A stretch of DNA of 35,981 nucleotides. It comes from an uncultured Dorea sp. (lineage in GTDB: Bacteria; Bacillota; Clostridia; Lachnospirales; Lachnospiraceae). Position numbers and translations under genes: made by a program. Positions 24,608 through 33,712 of the stretch are shown in pieces. The notes beneath the pieces are model-generated. The model saw only the letters and a program-made list of their open reading frames with translations, made no database searches and had not been told where the DNA came from. The stretch's first letter is position 1, and each line of letters opens with the position of its first letter. The stretch is taken from positions 1-35,981 of the forward strand of contig CAMBRQ010000027.1 in NCBI GenBank assembly GCA_945870325.1. The letters run 5' to 3'.

Positions 24608-27600
24608 CTAATAGATCTTGAATAACTCTTTTGCCATGATCTCTTCTTCCTGATATTCCATCATCGCCTGTTTGCGTGATGCCGACGGCATGCCAATCAT
24701 GCGATTCAGCCTTCCGTATTTGCCCGATTCGGATATCTCTCTTTCATTCTTAAGCAGGGTTTTCTCTGTTGCAACATCTTCTTTGCCTTTGCTCTCTACA
24801 AAATAATAGTTCACCGCCTCATCCTGATACAGAACGAACTGTTTCACATAGAGATTCTCATATACAGGCATCAGCACCTCGCTCTGATAGCCTAATTCTT
24901 CCCGATTGCCACGCCTCATCTTATGGTATAGTGTAACCCGGCTGCCCTGTCTAGACTGATATGAGATCATAGTTTTATCATATAACTGTAACTCTCTAAG
25001 CCATTCTTCTTTATACTTCAAATAATATGGGAACACGATCTGCTTCTCGCACATCTCTCTTAACACTTGATGCAGAACAGCCTCCATGGAAGCCGTATAA
25101 TCCTGTCCCGAATAATATTTCAGAAGCGCAATCTTACAGATGTCTGCAAGATCCTCTTTCTGATCACATTCATGTGCAATCATGTCGAATACGTTAGAAT
25201 CCAGTTTTCTGCCATACACCACATATTCTCTGGACACGTAGGCAAGATATGCCTGCTTCAACCGGAAATATACATTATCCGACAGATAATAATCTTCGAA
25301 TATCTTCTCCTCCTCGAACAAGTTCTCAGAGAACAGCATCTGTGTAATGATACGCTCACTTACTTTATAAGATGGGATGCCGTATTCCTTAAGCACCTTC
25401 CAGAGTCTCTTCATATTCCCGGTTGCGCCGCAGTAATAATTGGCAAGGTACATCAACGTCACCTTATCATATTGCTGTCTCTTGAACAATTCAAAACACA
25501 GATAGTTCAGGAATTCATCCTCTTCGTAATTATCTTCCCTGATTCGCTTGCTGCACAGGCGGAAGACATCCTTCTCATCAAATGCATTGATTCCCTTTAC
25601 CTGAATACCTTCGAACGTAGGATCTTCCCTCTCATTCTCTTGCTTCCAGACACCGGTGGATGCCGCATACTTACGGCACATATCCAAGAACCGCGGTTCA
25701 TAGAAGAGTCGTCTCGTCTCATATACAATAGAATCTGTGTAATGGCGTCCCTCTATAGACTCCCATACGATTCTGGACTCTTTATCATAGAGATAGATAA
25801 TGGTTCCCTCTGCCGGATCATAAGGGATTCTCTGCCGTATGCTTCCATCCTTCTCAATCACCAGAACGCAATTCATATTCGGAACCTTTGTAGATATCTC
25901 ATAGGAATAACAGATATCACGCATGGCCTCCATACGCTCTGCCGTCATCTCATCCTCCTGGCAGAATCTCTTATACAGAATCCGAAGCGACTCTGTAATG
26001 TGCCTCTTCATCAACTGTTTCCAGGTAAATGCAACCATCTGCTCACGATAATTCAGGTACAGATCACCAGCCTGCTCCTCATAAGTCACCAGATTCGCAT
26101 ACAGAAAAGCCGCCTTCTTATAATTCAGGGAATTGCCATGCATAAAATACAAGAGTATCACCTTCGGCAATGGTCCGCGGGAGTTATCCTCATCAATCGT
26201 CATCATATAATACTCATAGAGCTGGGCAATCTTAAGTTCAGCCTCTACCGCCCTCTGATACCATACAAAATAACGCTTCTGAGTCTTATTTCCCTTGATC
26301 AGCAGCGTACAGATGGTGTTCAGAATCATAGGCTCACTGTACATCTTGTAGATGCGCTCTAAGATACGGAACATGGAATGACTGTAATTCTTCTGTTGGC
26401 TTGCAAAATTCGATACATACAACGCCAGTTCCTTCGTCATCAGACGATATTTGGACGCAAAATTCAAAACCTGCATCTCGAAAGGTCCTAACTTCTTCAA
26501 GAGTGTCGGCTTCTCCTGATAACAGAGATAAGATTGCAGATAAAACAGCACTCCATGAATGTCATACTGAAACTGCTGTTCCAGCACTTCAATTCTCTTA
26601 TAAGCATTCTTATATCTTGGGTCCAGATCCAGAATCATGCTCAAAAGCGCCCAGGAATCCTGGTGGCGCATGTAAGTCTTGCCAATCTCATCCAGCACAC
26701 GATCCACATGATTTCCTTTTCCACGAACCAGCGCAGTCAGATACAGATAATAGCAGTTGGTTACTGGATCTTTTCCGATAGCAAATCTATTATAATTGTA
26801 ATTTTCAAGAATCCACTTCGCTTCTTCCACTTTTTTGCCTACCATATAGATATGGGCTTGCATTAACTGGTACATCTCGCTCTGTGGTTCCAATTTCCTC
26901 AGTGCCGTCATCTTCTCAACAGCACTTTCTACCCAATTGTTAAGTTCGATTCTTCCAGCAGTATAGCCGATATATTCCTTCAATATCTGGGCGATCAGAA
27001 GTTCCGGCACATGATGATTCTCATCATATTCCTGATTCTGAAGCACTTCAATCTCATAGGTCAGCGTCTCATACGGCGTGACAAACTTAAGCGCGCCGTA
27101 ATTACGTCCGCCATGAAGATTCTCCGGACGAACCACATATTCAATCTCATGAACATTTCCTACGAAATCTTCCGTACTAATCTCCGGACGGGAGACTCTT
27201 AAAAATACGCCTTCTGTCTCAATCCGAATCGGCATATATCCCCAGGTATTCTTCAGTATCGTCAGCGTTCCCTTGGTCGGCTCAGAGATATCCTCAAAGA
27301 GCATTCCTTCTCCTGGCAACGTCAGGAAGATGCATTCTTTCTGCTTGATTCCTACCAGGAACTCTTCCATTGCCTGATCGCCAAGAGACCATTTACGCAT
27401 ATTGTCATATAGATAGAATGTACGCTCATTCTCGTATTTTAAGATCTCATAGAACTCTCTGGAGCGGAACAGCCTTCCTGCCTCTGAGAAATCCTTGATC
27501 GCTAATTTTCTGAAATCATCCGTACTCTGGACTTTGCCATAAGAGGTCATAACGTATGGCTTCTCAATGATAGCCGTAAAAGCCAGTTCGTATTCTCCGC

Positions 27601-27910
27601 CACTGCACACCACAGTAAACTTGCCCTGTTCTACATGTCCCGGACGCAAGCCTCTTCCGTCATACGTGAATTCTACTTTTGCAGGATTCCCCTCGAATCC
27701 CTGGTCTTTAAAATGAACACGAAAAGAAGACGGGTAGACCAGCCCCCGTATCGTTCCTTCGCTGTTTGTCTTGATTGTAAAACTTCCCCGATATACTTCC
27801 CCTTCTCCTATAATGAGAACCAGATTTGTTTCATCAAATATGACATCAGGTTGTTTGAGCTGAAAGTCTCCTTTGGAAAATTTCTGGATTTTATTTTTCA
27901 AGTCTGACAC
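24608..27910 (-). CDS. DUF5717-like giant protein, 1100 residues
   Basis: No signal peptide or membrane segment is seen, so it should be cytoplasmic. Residues 1 to about 310 are beta-rich with several short sandwich-like units (VYRGSFTIKTNSEGTIRGLV, GRGLRPGHVEQGKFTVVCSG, KGTLTILKNTWGYMPIRIET). From about 320 to 1000 it is helical, with TPR-like or solenoid character (YQLMQAHIYMVGKKVEEAKW and similar). I believe this is the family called DUF5717 (from memory), of unknown function. The start is GTG at 27910 with only a weak AGCAGGT site; no better start lies nearby. It is first in an operon with the actin/Hsp70-like and TPR genes, which points to a multi-protein assembly. Confidence 0.82.
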   Translation of the reverse strand: MSDLKNKIQKFSKGDFQLKQPDVIFDETNLVLIIGEGEVYRGSFTIKTNSEGTIRGLVYPSSFRVHFKDQGFEGNPAKVEFTYDGRGLRPGHVEQGKFTVVCSGGEYELAFTAIIEKPYVMTSYGKVQSTDDFRKLAIKDFSEAGRLFRSREFYEILKYENERTFYLYDNMRKWSLGDQAMEEFLVGIKQKECIFLTLPGEGMLFEDISEPTKGTLTILKNTWGYMPIRIETEGVFLRVSRPEISTEDFVGNVHEIEYVVRPENLHGGRNYGALKFVTPYETLTYEIEVLQNQEYDENHHVPELLIAQILKEYIGYTAGRIELNNWVESAVEKMTALRKLEPQSEMYQLMQAHIYMVGKKVEEAKWILENYNYNRFAIGKDPVTNCYYLYLTALVRGKGNHVDRVLDEIGKTYMRHQDSWALLSMILDLDPRYKNAYKRIEVLEQQFQYDIHGVLFYLQSYLCYQEKPTLLKKLGPFEMQVLNFASKYRLMTKELALYVSNFASQQKNYSHSMFRILERIYKMYSEPMILNTICTLLIKGNKTQKRYFVWYQRAVEAELKIAQLYEYYMMTIDEDNSRGPLPKVILLYFMHGNSLNYKKAAFLYANLVTYEEQAGDLYLNYREQMVAFTWKQLMKRHITESLRILYKRFCQEDEMTAERMEAMRDICYSYEISTKVPNMNCVLVIEKDGSIRQRIPYDPAEGTIIYLYDKESRIVWESIEGRHYTDSIVYETRRLFYEPRFLDMCRKYAASTGVWKQENEREDPTFEGIQVKGINAFDEKDVFRLCSKRIREDNYEEDEFLNYLCFELFKRQQYDKVTLMYLANYYCGATGNMKRLWKVLKEYGIPSYKVSERIITQMLFSENLFEEEKIFEDYYLSDNVYFRLKQAYLAYVSREYVVYGRKLDSNVFDMIAHECDQKEDLADICKIALLKYYSGQDYTASMEAVLHQVLREMCEKQIVFPYYLKYKEEWLRELQLYDKTMISYQSRQGSRVTLYHKMRRGNREELGYQSEVLMPVYENLYVKQFVLYQDEAVNYYFVESKGKEDVATEKTLLKNEREISESGKYGRLNRMIGMPSASRKQAMMEYQEEEIMAKELFKIY

Positions 27911-27952
27911 CTGCTTCTTTCGTTGCTTTTTTCTTAAAACATACTATAATGA

Positions 27953-27982
27953 ATTATAGCATTGTTTGATTGGGAAAGGCAA
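27953..27982 (-). promoter_or_regulatory. Promoter of the DUF5717 operon
   Basis: TTGCCT (27977-27982) and a perfect TATAAT (27953-27958) are 18 bases apart on the minus strand, about 45 bases before the GTG start. Confidence 0.5.
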
Positions 27983-28000
27983 TGCTGTAAACGAAAATAT

Positions 28001-28009
28001 TGTTATAAT
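28001..28009 (+). promoter_or_regulatory. Extended -10 promoter of the aminotransferase gene
   Basis: TGTTATAAT is a perfect extended -10, about 90 bases before the start codon. It lies back to back with the promoter of the DUF5717 operon. Confidence 0.45.
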
Positions 28010-28098
28010 TTGTTTTTTTGAAATGAATGTAAAGATACATGTACAAATTATCAACGAAGATGATTAATATGGATAAAACCAAGAAAGGATAGATGATT

Positions 28099-29193
28099 AT
28101 GGGAAAGAAACCGGAATTTCATGGGAGTGACTTGGAGAAGATTGCAGAATATTATCATATTTCTACGGAAGGAATTGTCAAGTTTGGGGCAAATGTGAAT
28201 CCGTTGGGGCTGTCCGAGAAGGTGAAGGATGACCTGGCCAGGCATCTGGATGTGATCAGCAGTTATCCTGACAGAAATTATACGAGTCTTAAGGAAACAA
28301 TAGGGGCGTATTGCCACACTTCGCCTGAGTATATTGTGGTAGGAAATGGGTCAACGGAATTGATTTCACTTTTAATTAGCCAGCGTGCTCCTAAAAAGGC
28401 TCTGGTGCTCGGACCGACTTATTCGGAATATGCAAGGGAACTGTCGTTGGTTGGCGGAACTATTTCCTATTATAATCTGAAAGAATCTAATGATTTTATT
28501 CTGGATGTGCCTGATTTTATCGGTGCTTTGACGAAGGATGTGGAACTGGTGATTCTCTGCAATCCGAATAATCCGACTTCTTCAGCAATCTGCCGAAATG
28601 ATATTGAGCAGATTCTGAAAGTTTGCAAAGAGAAAGGTATCTTTGTGATGATTGATGAAACTTACGTGGAATTCGCTCCTGACATCGATAAGATTACAGC
28701 GGTGCCACTGGTAACTGAATATGATAACTTTATGGTAATCCGCGGGGTTTCTAAGTTCTTTGCTGCGCCGGGGCTTCGTTTTGGATACGGAATTACCAGT
28801 AATCAAGAATTTCTCACCACCCTTCTTACACATCAGAATCCTTGGAGTCTGAACAGTGTCGGGGCCTATGCCGGGGAATTGATGTTGAGGGATCAGGAAT
28901 ATATTCAAAAGACCTGGAAACTGATCGACTCTGAACGAACACGAATCTATCAGGAGTTATGTGATATAGACGGATTGAAAGCATATCGTGCTTATGGGAA
29001 CTTTATGTTGGTTCGGATATTGAAAGAAGGGATCACTTCTTTTGATGTGTTCGAGGCCGCGATTAAAGATAAAATGATGATCCGGGATTGTTCTTCTTTT
29101 GAGAGCCTTGATGGGGAATATGTGAGATTCTGCTTTATGATGCCGGAAGATAACGAACGTTTGGTAAAGTGCTTGCGCCAATCTCTTAAGTAG
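28099..29193 (+). CDS. PLP-dependent aminotransferase, HisC/CobD-like
   Basis: 364 residues. Fold type I class I/II aminotransferase: the N-terminal HGSDLEKIAEYYHI followed by FGANVNPLGLS resembles CobD-type threonine-phosphate decarboxylases and HisC proteins. CNPNNPTS, MIDETYVEF and RGVSKFFAAPGLRFGYG follow, with Lys219 as the Schiff-base lysine. Neither histidine nor cobalamin genes are present in the window, so the choice between histidinol-phosphate aminotransferase, threonine-phosphate decarboxylase and another amino-acid activity stays open. AAGGAT lies 9 bases before the ATG at 28099 and only 3 before an in-frame ATG at 28093. Confidence 0.9.
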   Translation: MGKKPEFHGSDLEKIAEYYHISTEGIVKFGANVNPLGLSEKVKDDLARHLDVISSYPDRNYTSLKETIGAYCHTSPEYIVVGNGSTELISLLISQRAPKKALVLGPTYSEYARELSLVGGTISYYNLKESNDFILDVPDFIGALTKDVELVILCNPNNPTSSAICRNDIEQILKVCKEKGIFVMIDETYVEFAPDIDKITAVPLVTEYDNFMVIRGVSKFFAAPGLRFGYGITSNQEFLTTLLTHQNPWSLNSVGAYAGELMLRDQEYIQKTWKLIDSERTRIYQELCDIDGLKAYRAYGNFMLVRILKEGITSFDVFEAAIKDKMMIRDCSSFESLDGEYVRFCFMMPEDNERLVKCLRQSLK

Positions 29194-29236
29194 AGTATTG
29201 ATTCAGGATTTTCATTTGCAGATCGCATTTACAAAA

Positions 29237-29288
29237 CAGGCTTGCATAGATATTGGATTGATTTTATACCACTATCTGTGCAAGCCTG
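29237..29288. other. Inverted repeat between convergent genes
   Basis: CAGGCTTGCA (29237-29246) pairs perfectly with TGCAAGCCTG (29279-29288), and AGATA with TATCT continues the stem inward. It lies between the convergent aminotransferase and cupin genes, where a shared terminator is expected, but neither side has a T-run. Confidence 0.6.
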
Positions 29289-29300
29289 CACTGCAACACA

Positions 29301-29645
29301 TTATTTCTTTAAAATCATAGCCACAAAAGACAGATCCTCTGTTCCTGTGTTCTTAAGTCCGTGTCCATCGCCATCTTTGCAGAAGAATACATCCCCTGGC
29401 TCTGCCGGGATTGCCTTGCCGTTATCGTCATACATGCCCGTTCCCGTCAGAATGTAATAAGTCTCAGTCTCTCCATGATGCTCATGGTGTCCCAGTTCAC
29501 AGTTCGGCGGCAGAGTTACTTTGCTAAACATCTTACAGTGCTCCCCCAACTCTTCCGGTCCAATCAACGCTTCTTTCATAATATAGCCCGCGCCTCCATT
29601 TACGCGCTCTACCTTTACAACTTCTCTTTCTCCAGCCTTTGTCAT
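29301..29645 (-). CDS. Small cupin-domain protein
   Basis: 114 residues, single cupin barrel. Motif 1 is GHHEHHGETETYYILTGTG, with the histidines and glutamate that bind a metal. Motif 2 is PGDVFFCKDGDGHGLKN, ending in the usual His-x-x-Asn. Small cupins of this sort range from isomerases to sensors, so no reaction is claimed. The ATG at 29645 has AGGAGG 9 bases upstream; the frame open to 29669 has no better site. It stands alone, converging on the aminotransferase gene. Confidence 0.88.
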   Translation of the reverse strand: MTKAGEREVVKVERVNGGAGYIMKEALIGPEELGEHCKMFSKVTLPPNCELGHHEHHGETETYYILTGTGMYDDNGKAIPAEPGDVFFCKDGDGHGLKNTGTEDLSFVAMILKK

Positions 29646-29677
29646 TTTACATTTCCTCCTGTTATACACTGTTTATA

Positions 29678-29710
29678 GGGGACGGGGTTGTTGCAATTTC
29701 CTCCGTCCCC
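29678..29710 (+). repeat. GGGGACGGGG palindrome, copy 1
   Basis: GGGGACGG (29678-29685) pairs with CCGTCCCC (29703-29710) around a loop that contains CAATTTC. A second copy lies at 34484-34523 in the same orientation. Similar GGGGACGGGG hairpins occur in many Clostridia as REP-like repeats (from memory). Confidence 0.7.
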
Positions 29711-29786
29711 TGTCTTCTATATTAACAATACATCGAAAGAAGCGTAACTGTCAATAAGCAGTTGGGTACACCCCATTTTACAATTT

Positions 29787-29819
29787 GGGACGTAATAAAA
29801 TACACTTTTACTACATCCC
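29787..29819 (-). terminator. Hairpin just past the permease stop codon
   Basis: GGGA, GTA and TAAAA on one side (29787-29800) pair with TTTTA, TAC and TCCC on the other (29806-29819), with two single mismatches and a TACAC loop. It lies 8 bp past the stop codon. The following T-run is poor, so termination is likely but not certain. Confidence 0.4.
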
Positions 29820-29826
29820 CAGTTAA

Positions 29827-31812
29827 TTAATTCACAATCTTGTAGTACTCTCTTGCGGTCAATATAAACACAATTCCGTAGAATACTGCGAATACCGTCA
29901 CCGTCGCTATTGTACATCCAAGGAACAACGGCACATTCACAAGATTCAGTACCGCCAGCAACTTCGTCACTACCTTGAATGCCACCGTAATGTGAATCAC
30001 AGCCACCACTAACGGCAGGAAGAATACAGTAAGCACCTGGCTTCGAATGGAGCGTTTGACTTCTCGCTTGCTCATTCCCACCTTCTGCATAATCTGGTAG
30101 CGTTCTTTATCGTCATAGCCTTCGGAGATCTGCTTATAGTAGATGATAAGCACGGTCGCCATCAGGAACATAATGCCCAGATAAATACCGATGAACAACA
30201 AGCCTCCATACAGACTGTAGAATCCTTCTCGATTTAGTTCCCTGCCTTCACAGAAGCCAGCCTCCACTTCGTTCTCAATTCTGTTCTTCATAGTATCCAT
30301 CACTTTCAGACAGTCTTCTTCTTTGCCTTCCAAGTCAAAAGTCTCTTTGTAGGTAATTCCCGTCATCTGCGCCACCCAGTCTTCTTGCATATCACTGTCA
30401 GCATAAGTATCATTTAATATCTCCTGTATTTGTGCGCGGTCCGGAAAGATTACGTAATAACTATTAACCACACTCGAATTATTCTTTGGCTCCAGTTTAA
30501 GACTATCTAATTCCTTTACCACCTGATAATTCTTTTCCCCGATACAAACTATATCTTTTCCATAAGCCTCGCCTGTACAATACACATAAACTTCATCTTC
30601 TCCCAAGACTGCGCTCTTCCCCTCAATCTGATTATAATCTTCCACTGGAATCATATATAATTCGCAAACATCCGTATTAGAATAATCTCCATTTTCTTCC
30701 AGACTAAATCCATCCTCTTTCTTGACTGCAGTCACAACTCCCTGATGATATTCCAAACGGTTCTTCGTTTTCACACCAGCCTTCTTAATCTCTTCCTCTA
30801 TAATCTGATGAACCTTCTTCTCTGACTCCGGCGTTGCTATATTAGTCTTAGCGACAAATTCCTGCGGAAATCTTGTATACAGCACATCATTCATTCCCAC
30901 ATACAGCGATATCGTCGTAGATATCATCACCAACACCATCGTACTTAAGATACAGATATTCGCAAGCCCCACCGCATTCTGCTTCATACGGTAGATCATA
31001 CCGGATACAGAGGTAAAATGTTTCGTCTTATAATAGTAATTCTTATTCTTTCGAAGCCCCTTAAGAAGGGCAATGCTCCCCGCAACGAACAAGGCATAAG
31101 TTCCTAATATAACACAGATCACTGCCACAAAAAAGTTCGTGATCGCAGACAGCGGCGCTTCTGTTGTAAGGGCAATATAATAGCCAACGCCAAGGGCAGC
31201 CACACCAAAAATCGTCAACACCCATTTGGTCTTCGGTTCTTTTTCGCCCTGACTGCCTCCATGCAGAAGTTCAATCGGATTGGCAAGTTTAATCTGAAGC
31301 AGATTATAAATCAATGTCAGAACGAAGATGCCAACAAACAGAATCAATGTATATCCCAATGAAGCAACTGATATCTCAAACTTCATCCCTACATCATAAT
31401 GCAGAAGTTTCAGCAAGATCAAATACATCAGTTTACTGAACACAATACCTCCGCCTATTCCGACACCAATGCTCACCACCGCCGTAATCAGCGTCTCAAT
31501 CAAAAGCATCTTTGCAATATGCCGTTTCCCCATACCAAGGATATTATATACCCCAATCTCTTTCTTCCTTCTCTTAATCAGAAAACTGTTCGTATAGAAT
31601 AAGAAAATCACTGCAAATACTATAATCACGCCTACGGCACATAATAAGACTGATTTCAGATTCCCATCTCCTACACTGGCATTCCTGGAGAGCGCATCCA
31701 TAATGTAATACATCATCACCGTCAAAATCGCTGTAAGAATGTATGGAACGTAGGTCTTCCGGTTGTTCTTCAAATTCGTCACTGCAAGTCTTGAATAAAT
31801 AGAACTACTCAC
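29827..31812 (-). CDS. Bce-type ABC transporter permease (FtsX family)
   Basis: 661 residues. It has about ten membrane helices arranged as in BceB: the N-terminal SSIYSRLAVTNLKNNRKTYV block, two FtsX domains (about 60-180 and 540-655) and a large extracellular domain of roughly 200 residues between helices 7 and 8. BceB-type permeases recognise peptide antibiotics at the membrane and control the partner histidine kinase. GTG at 31812 is chosen over GTG at 31821, because GGGAGG stands 7-8 bases before it. The frame overlaps the ATPase gene by 8 bp. The class of antibiotic cannot be read from the sequence. Confidence 0.93.
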   Translation of the reverse strand: MSSSIYSRLAVTNLKNNRKTYVPYILTAILTVMMYYIMDALSRNASVGDGNLKSVLLCAVGVIIVFAVIFLFYTNSFLIKRRKKEIGVYNILGMGKRHIAKMLLIETLITAVVSIGVGIGGGIVFSKLMYLILLKLLHYDVGMKFEISVASLGYTLILFVGIFVLTLIYNLLQIKLANPIELLHGGSQGEKEPKTKWVLTIFGVAALGVGYYIALTTEAPLSAITNFFVAVICVILGTYALFVAGSIALLKGLRKNKNYYYKTKHFTSVSGMIYRMKQNAVGLANICILSTMVLVMISTTISLYVGMNDVLYTRFPQEFVAKTNIATPESEKKVHQIIEEEIKKAGVKTKNRLEYHQGVVTAVKKEDGFSLEENGDYSNTDVCELYMIPVEDYNQIEGKSAVLGEDEVYVYCTGEAYGKDIVCIGEKNYQVVKELDSLKLEPKNNSSVVNSYYVIFPDRAQIQEILNDTYADSDMQEDWVAQMTGITYKETFDLEGKEEDCLKVMDTMKNRIENEVEAGFCEGRELNREGFYSLYGGLLFIGIYLGIMFLMATVLIIYYKQISEGYDDKERYQIMQKVGMSKREVKRSIRSQVLTVFFLPLVVAVIHITVAFKVVTKLLAVLNLVNVPLFLGCTIATVTVFAVFYGIVFILTAREYYKIVN

Positions 31813-32572
31813 CCCCGTCACCTCCCGTAGTCAGCACCGTCAGCGTATCCGAGATTTTCTGATACATCTGCTCATTGGTAAGGTTGCCTCTATATAATTG
31901 ATGAAATACTTCCCCGTCTTTGATAAATAATACCCGTTTCGCATTGCTTGCCGCTTTCACGCTATGCGTAACCATCAGAATCGTCTGTCCTTCTGCATTA
32001 ATCGTGGTAAATAGATTCAAAAGTCCATCTGCCGCCCTGGAATCCAGCGCCCCCGTAGGCTCATCTGCCAGGATCAGCTGAGGCTTGGTAATCAGCGCTC
32101 TCGCCACTGCCGCGCGCTGCTTCTGTCCTCCGGACACTTCGTATGGATATTTCTCCAGAAGTTCCAGGATTCCCAGTTTCTCTGCAATCGGCTTTATCTT
32201 CGCTTCCATCTCTTCGTATTTCTTTCCGGAAAGCACCAGCGGAAGGAAGATATTATCCTTAAGAGAAAACGTATCCAGAAGATTAAAGTCCTGAAACACG
32301 AACCCCAGGTTCTGCCGCCGGAAAGCAGCAATCTCCTTTTCTTTCACCGCACTTAAGTCCTTTCCTTTCAGGTACACTTTACCTCCGGTCGGCTTATCTA
32401 GTGCCGCCAGAATATTAAGCAGTGTCGTCTTCCCGGAACCTGACTCTCCCATGATCGCCACATATTCCCGCGGCTCCACGGAGAAATTCACATTGCGAAG
32501 CGCCTCTACCTGATTACCGCCGAATCTGGTCGTGTATATTTTCTTTACATTTTTTACTTCTAATAGTGCCAT
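31805..32572 (-). CDS. Bce-type ABC transporter ATPase
   Basis: 255 residues. Walker A GESGSGKT (42-49), Q-loop FQDFNLLDTFS, signature VSGGQKQR, Walker B LILADEPTGALDS and the switch histidine in MVTHS are all present. It powers the permease encoded next to it. The frame opens upstream to 32671, but GAAAGGACGG before the ATG at 32572 and the family start (ALLEVKNVKKIY) decide the start. Confidence 0.95.
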   Translation of the reverse strand: MALLEVKNVKKIYTTRFGGNQVEALRNVNFSVEPREYVAIMGESGSGKTTLLNILAALDKPTGGKVYLKGKDLSAVKEKEIAAFRRQNLGFVFQDFNLLDTFSLKDNIFLPLVLSGKKYEEMEAKIKPIAEKLGILELLEKYPYEVSGGQKQRAAVARALITKPQLILADEPTGALDSRAADGLLNLFTTINAEGQTILMVTHSVKAASNAKRVLFIKDGEVFHQLYRGNLTNEQMYQKISDTLTVLTTGGDGGE

Positions 32573-32626
32573 GTAACATTCCGTCCTTTCATTCGCTGTC
32601 TCTGTTGTATCTTTTTTACAAGTCAT

Positions 32627-32677
32627 ATTATATGAAATGAGGAAATGTCTTTCCATTGATTCAGGTGACATTTCCTC
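32627..32677 (-). promoter_or_regulatory. Candidate response-regulator-controlled promoter of the ABC genes
   Basis: Between kinase and ATPase genes the minus strand has a perfect TATAAT (32627-32632) and a weak -35, TGGAAA (32650-32655), 17 bases apart. GAGGAAATGTC (32639-32649) and GACATTTCCTC (32667-32677) form an 11-bp perfect inverted repeat whose arms flank the -35. It could be the regulator's operator, or the end of the regulator-kinase transcript. Confidence 0.45.
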
Positions 32678-32686
32678 TTCTTAATC

Positions 32687-33712
32687 TTACATTTTTGAAA
32701 TATTCCGTTCAAGCGCCAGATACACTTTTGTTCCCCTGCCGACCTCAGATTCGATCCAGATCTTATGCCGTAATTTATCCAGCACAGACTTGCACAGATA
32801 CAAACCGATCCCGGTTGATTTCTTATCCTTTCGCCCGTTATATCCGGTGAAGCCTTTTTCAAATACTCTTGGCAGGTCTTCCGGCTGTATGCCGATTCCG
32901 GTATCTTCTATTATAAGCAGTTCTCTCCCTTGATAAGCATTCTCTCCCTCTTCCAGATAAATGGATATGCTGCCCTTCTTCGTATATTTCAACGCATTAG
33001 AGAGAATCTGCTCAATAACGAAGACCAGCCACTTCTCATCCGTCAGAACCATTTTCTCCAAAGGGCTATAATTCAACTTAATCTTCTGTAAGATGAACAT
33101 CTGGGAATACTTGCGGACAGCCTGCTTCACGATCGAATCCAGTGAGTATTGCTCGAAAGACAGATCCGACGACAGTTCTTCCATGCGCAAATACGCAAGC
33201 ACCATCTCCACATACTGTTCCACCTTGAACAACTCCATCTTCATATCTTTGGAATAAGACTGTTCCTCTGGATGTTCTTCGTCATACGTCTGAATCAGTA
33301 CATGCATCGCCGCAATCGGCGTCTTAATCTGATGCACCCACATACTATAATAATCGGTCATTGCCTGTCTGGATATGCGATTAGAAGATTCCATCTCCAG
33401 TTTCGTTTCATAGAGAGTTACCACCATCCTCTGATACTCCTCCTCCAAAAGAGTCGCAGGATTGCCCAGAGACTCCAGCCCTGAACTCAGTTGCCGTTCT
33501 GCTTCCAGCAGTTTATTGTAACGTCTCACGTAGCGGATAAAATCCACTACACCATATAGAACCAGCCATATCACAGACAAAAGGAACGCATAATTCACAG
33601 CATCCGTACGGATATCATATAAGAAGAAAATCACGAAAAACACGCCTATGAACCCTGCATAGAGACAGATATCTTTCATATGTTCTTTTAAAAATGCCTT
33701 TACAATCCGCAT
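32687..33712 (-). CDS. Intramembrane-sensing histidine kinase, BceS type
   Basis: 341 residues. Two helices (about 16-31 and 40-56) with almost no extracellular loop, the mark of kinases that sense through a partner transporter. The phospho-acceptor is His127 in WVHQIKTPIA. The ATPase domain shows NALKYT (N box), EDTGIGI (G1), FEKGFTG (F) and STGIGLYL (G2). It should phosphorylate the response regulator encoded just upstream, whose gene it overlaps by 13 bp. Confidence 0.94.
   Translation of the reverse strand: MRIVKAFLKEHMKDICLYAGFIGVFFVIFFLYDIRTDAVNYAFLLSVIWLVLYGVVDFIRYVRRYNKLLEAERQLSSGLESLGNPATLLEEEYQRMVVTLYETKLEMESSNRISRQAMTDYYSMWVHQIKTPIAAMHVLIQTYDEEHPEEQSYSKDMKMELFKVEQYVEMVLAYLRMEELSSDLSFEQYSLDSIVKQAVRKYSQMFILQKIKLNYSPLEKMVLTDEKWLVFVIEQILSNALKYTKKGSISIYLEEGENAYQGRELLIIEDTGIGIQPEDLPRVFEKGFTGYNGRKDKKSTGIGLYLCKSVLDKLRHKIWIESEVGRGTKVYLALERNISKM

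Noticed and set aside
25067-26362. 431-codon open frame on the plus strand
   Set aside because: It is antisense to the DUF5717-like gene, has no family resemblance or ribosome binding site, and is a by-product of the codon use of that gene.
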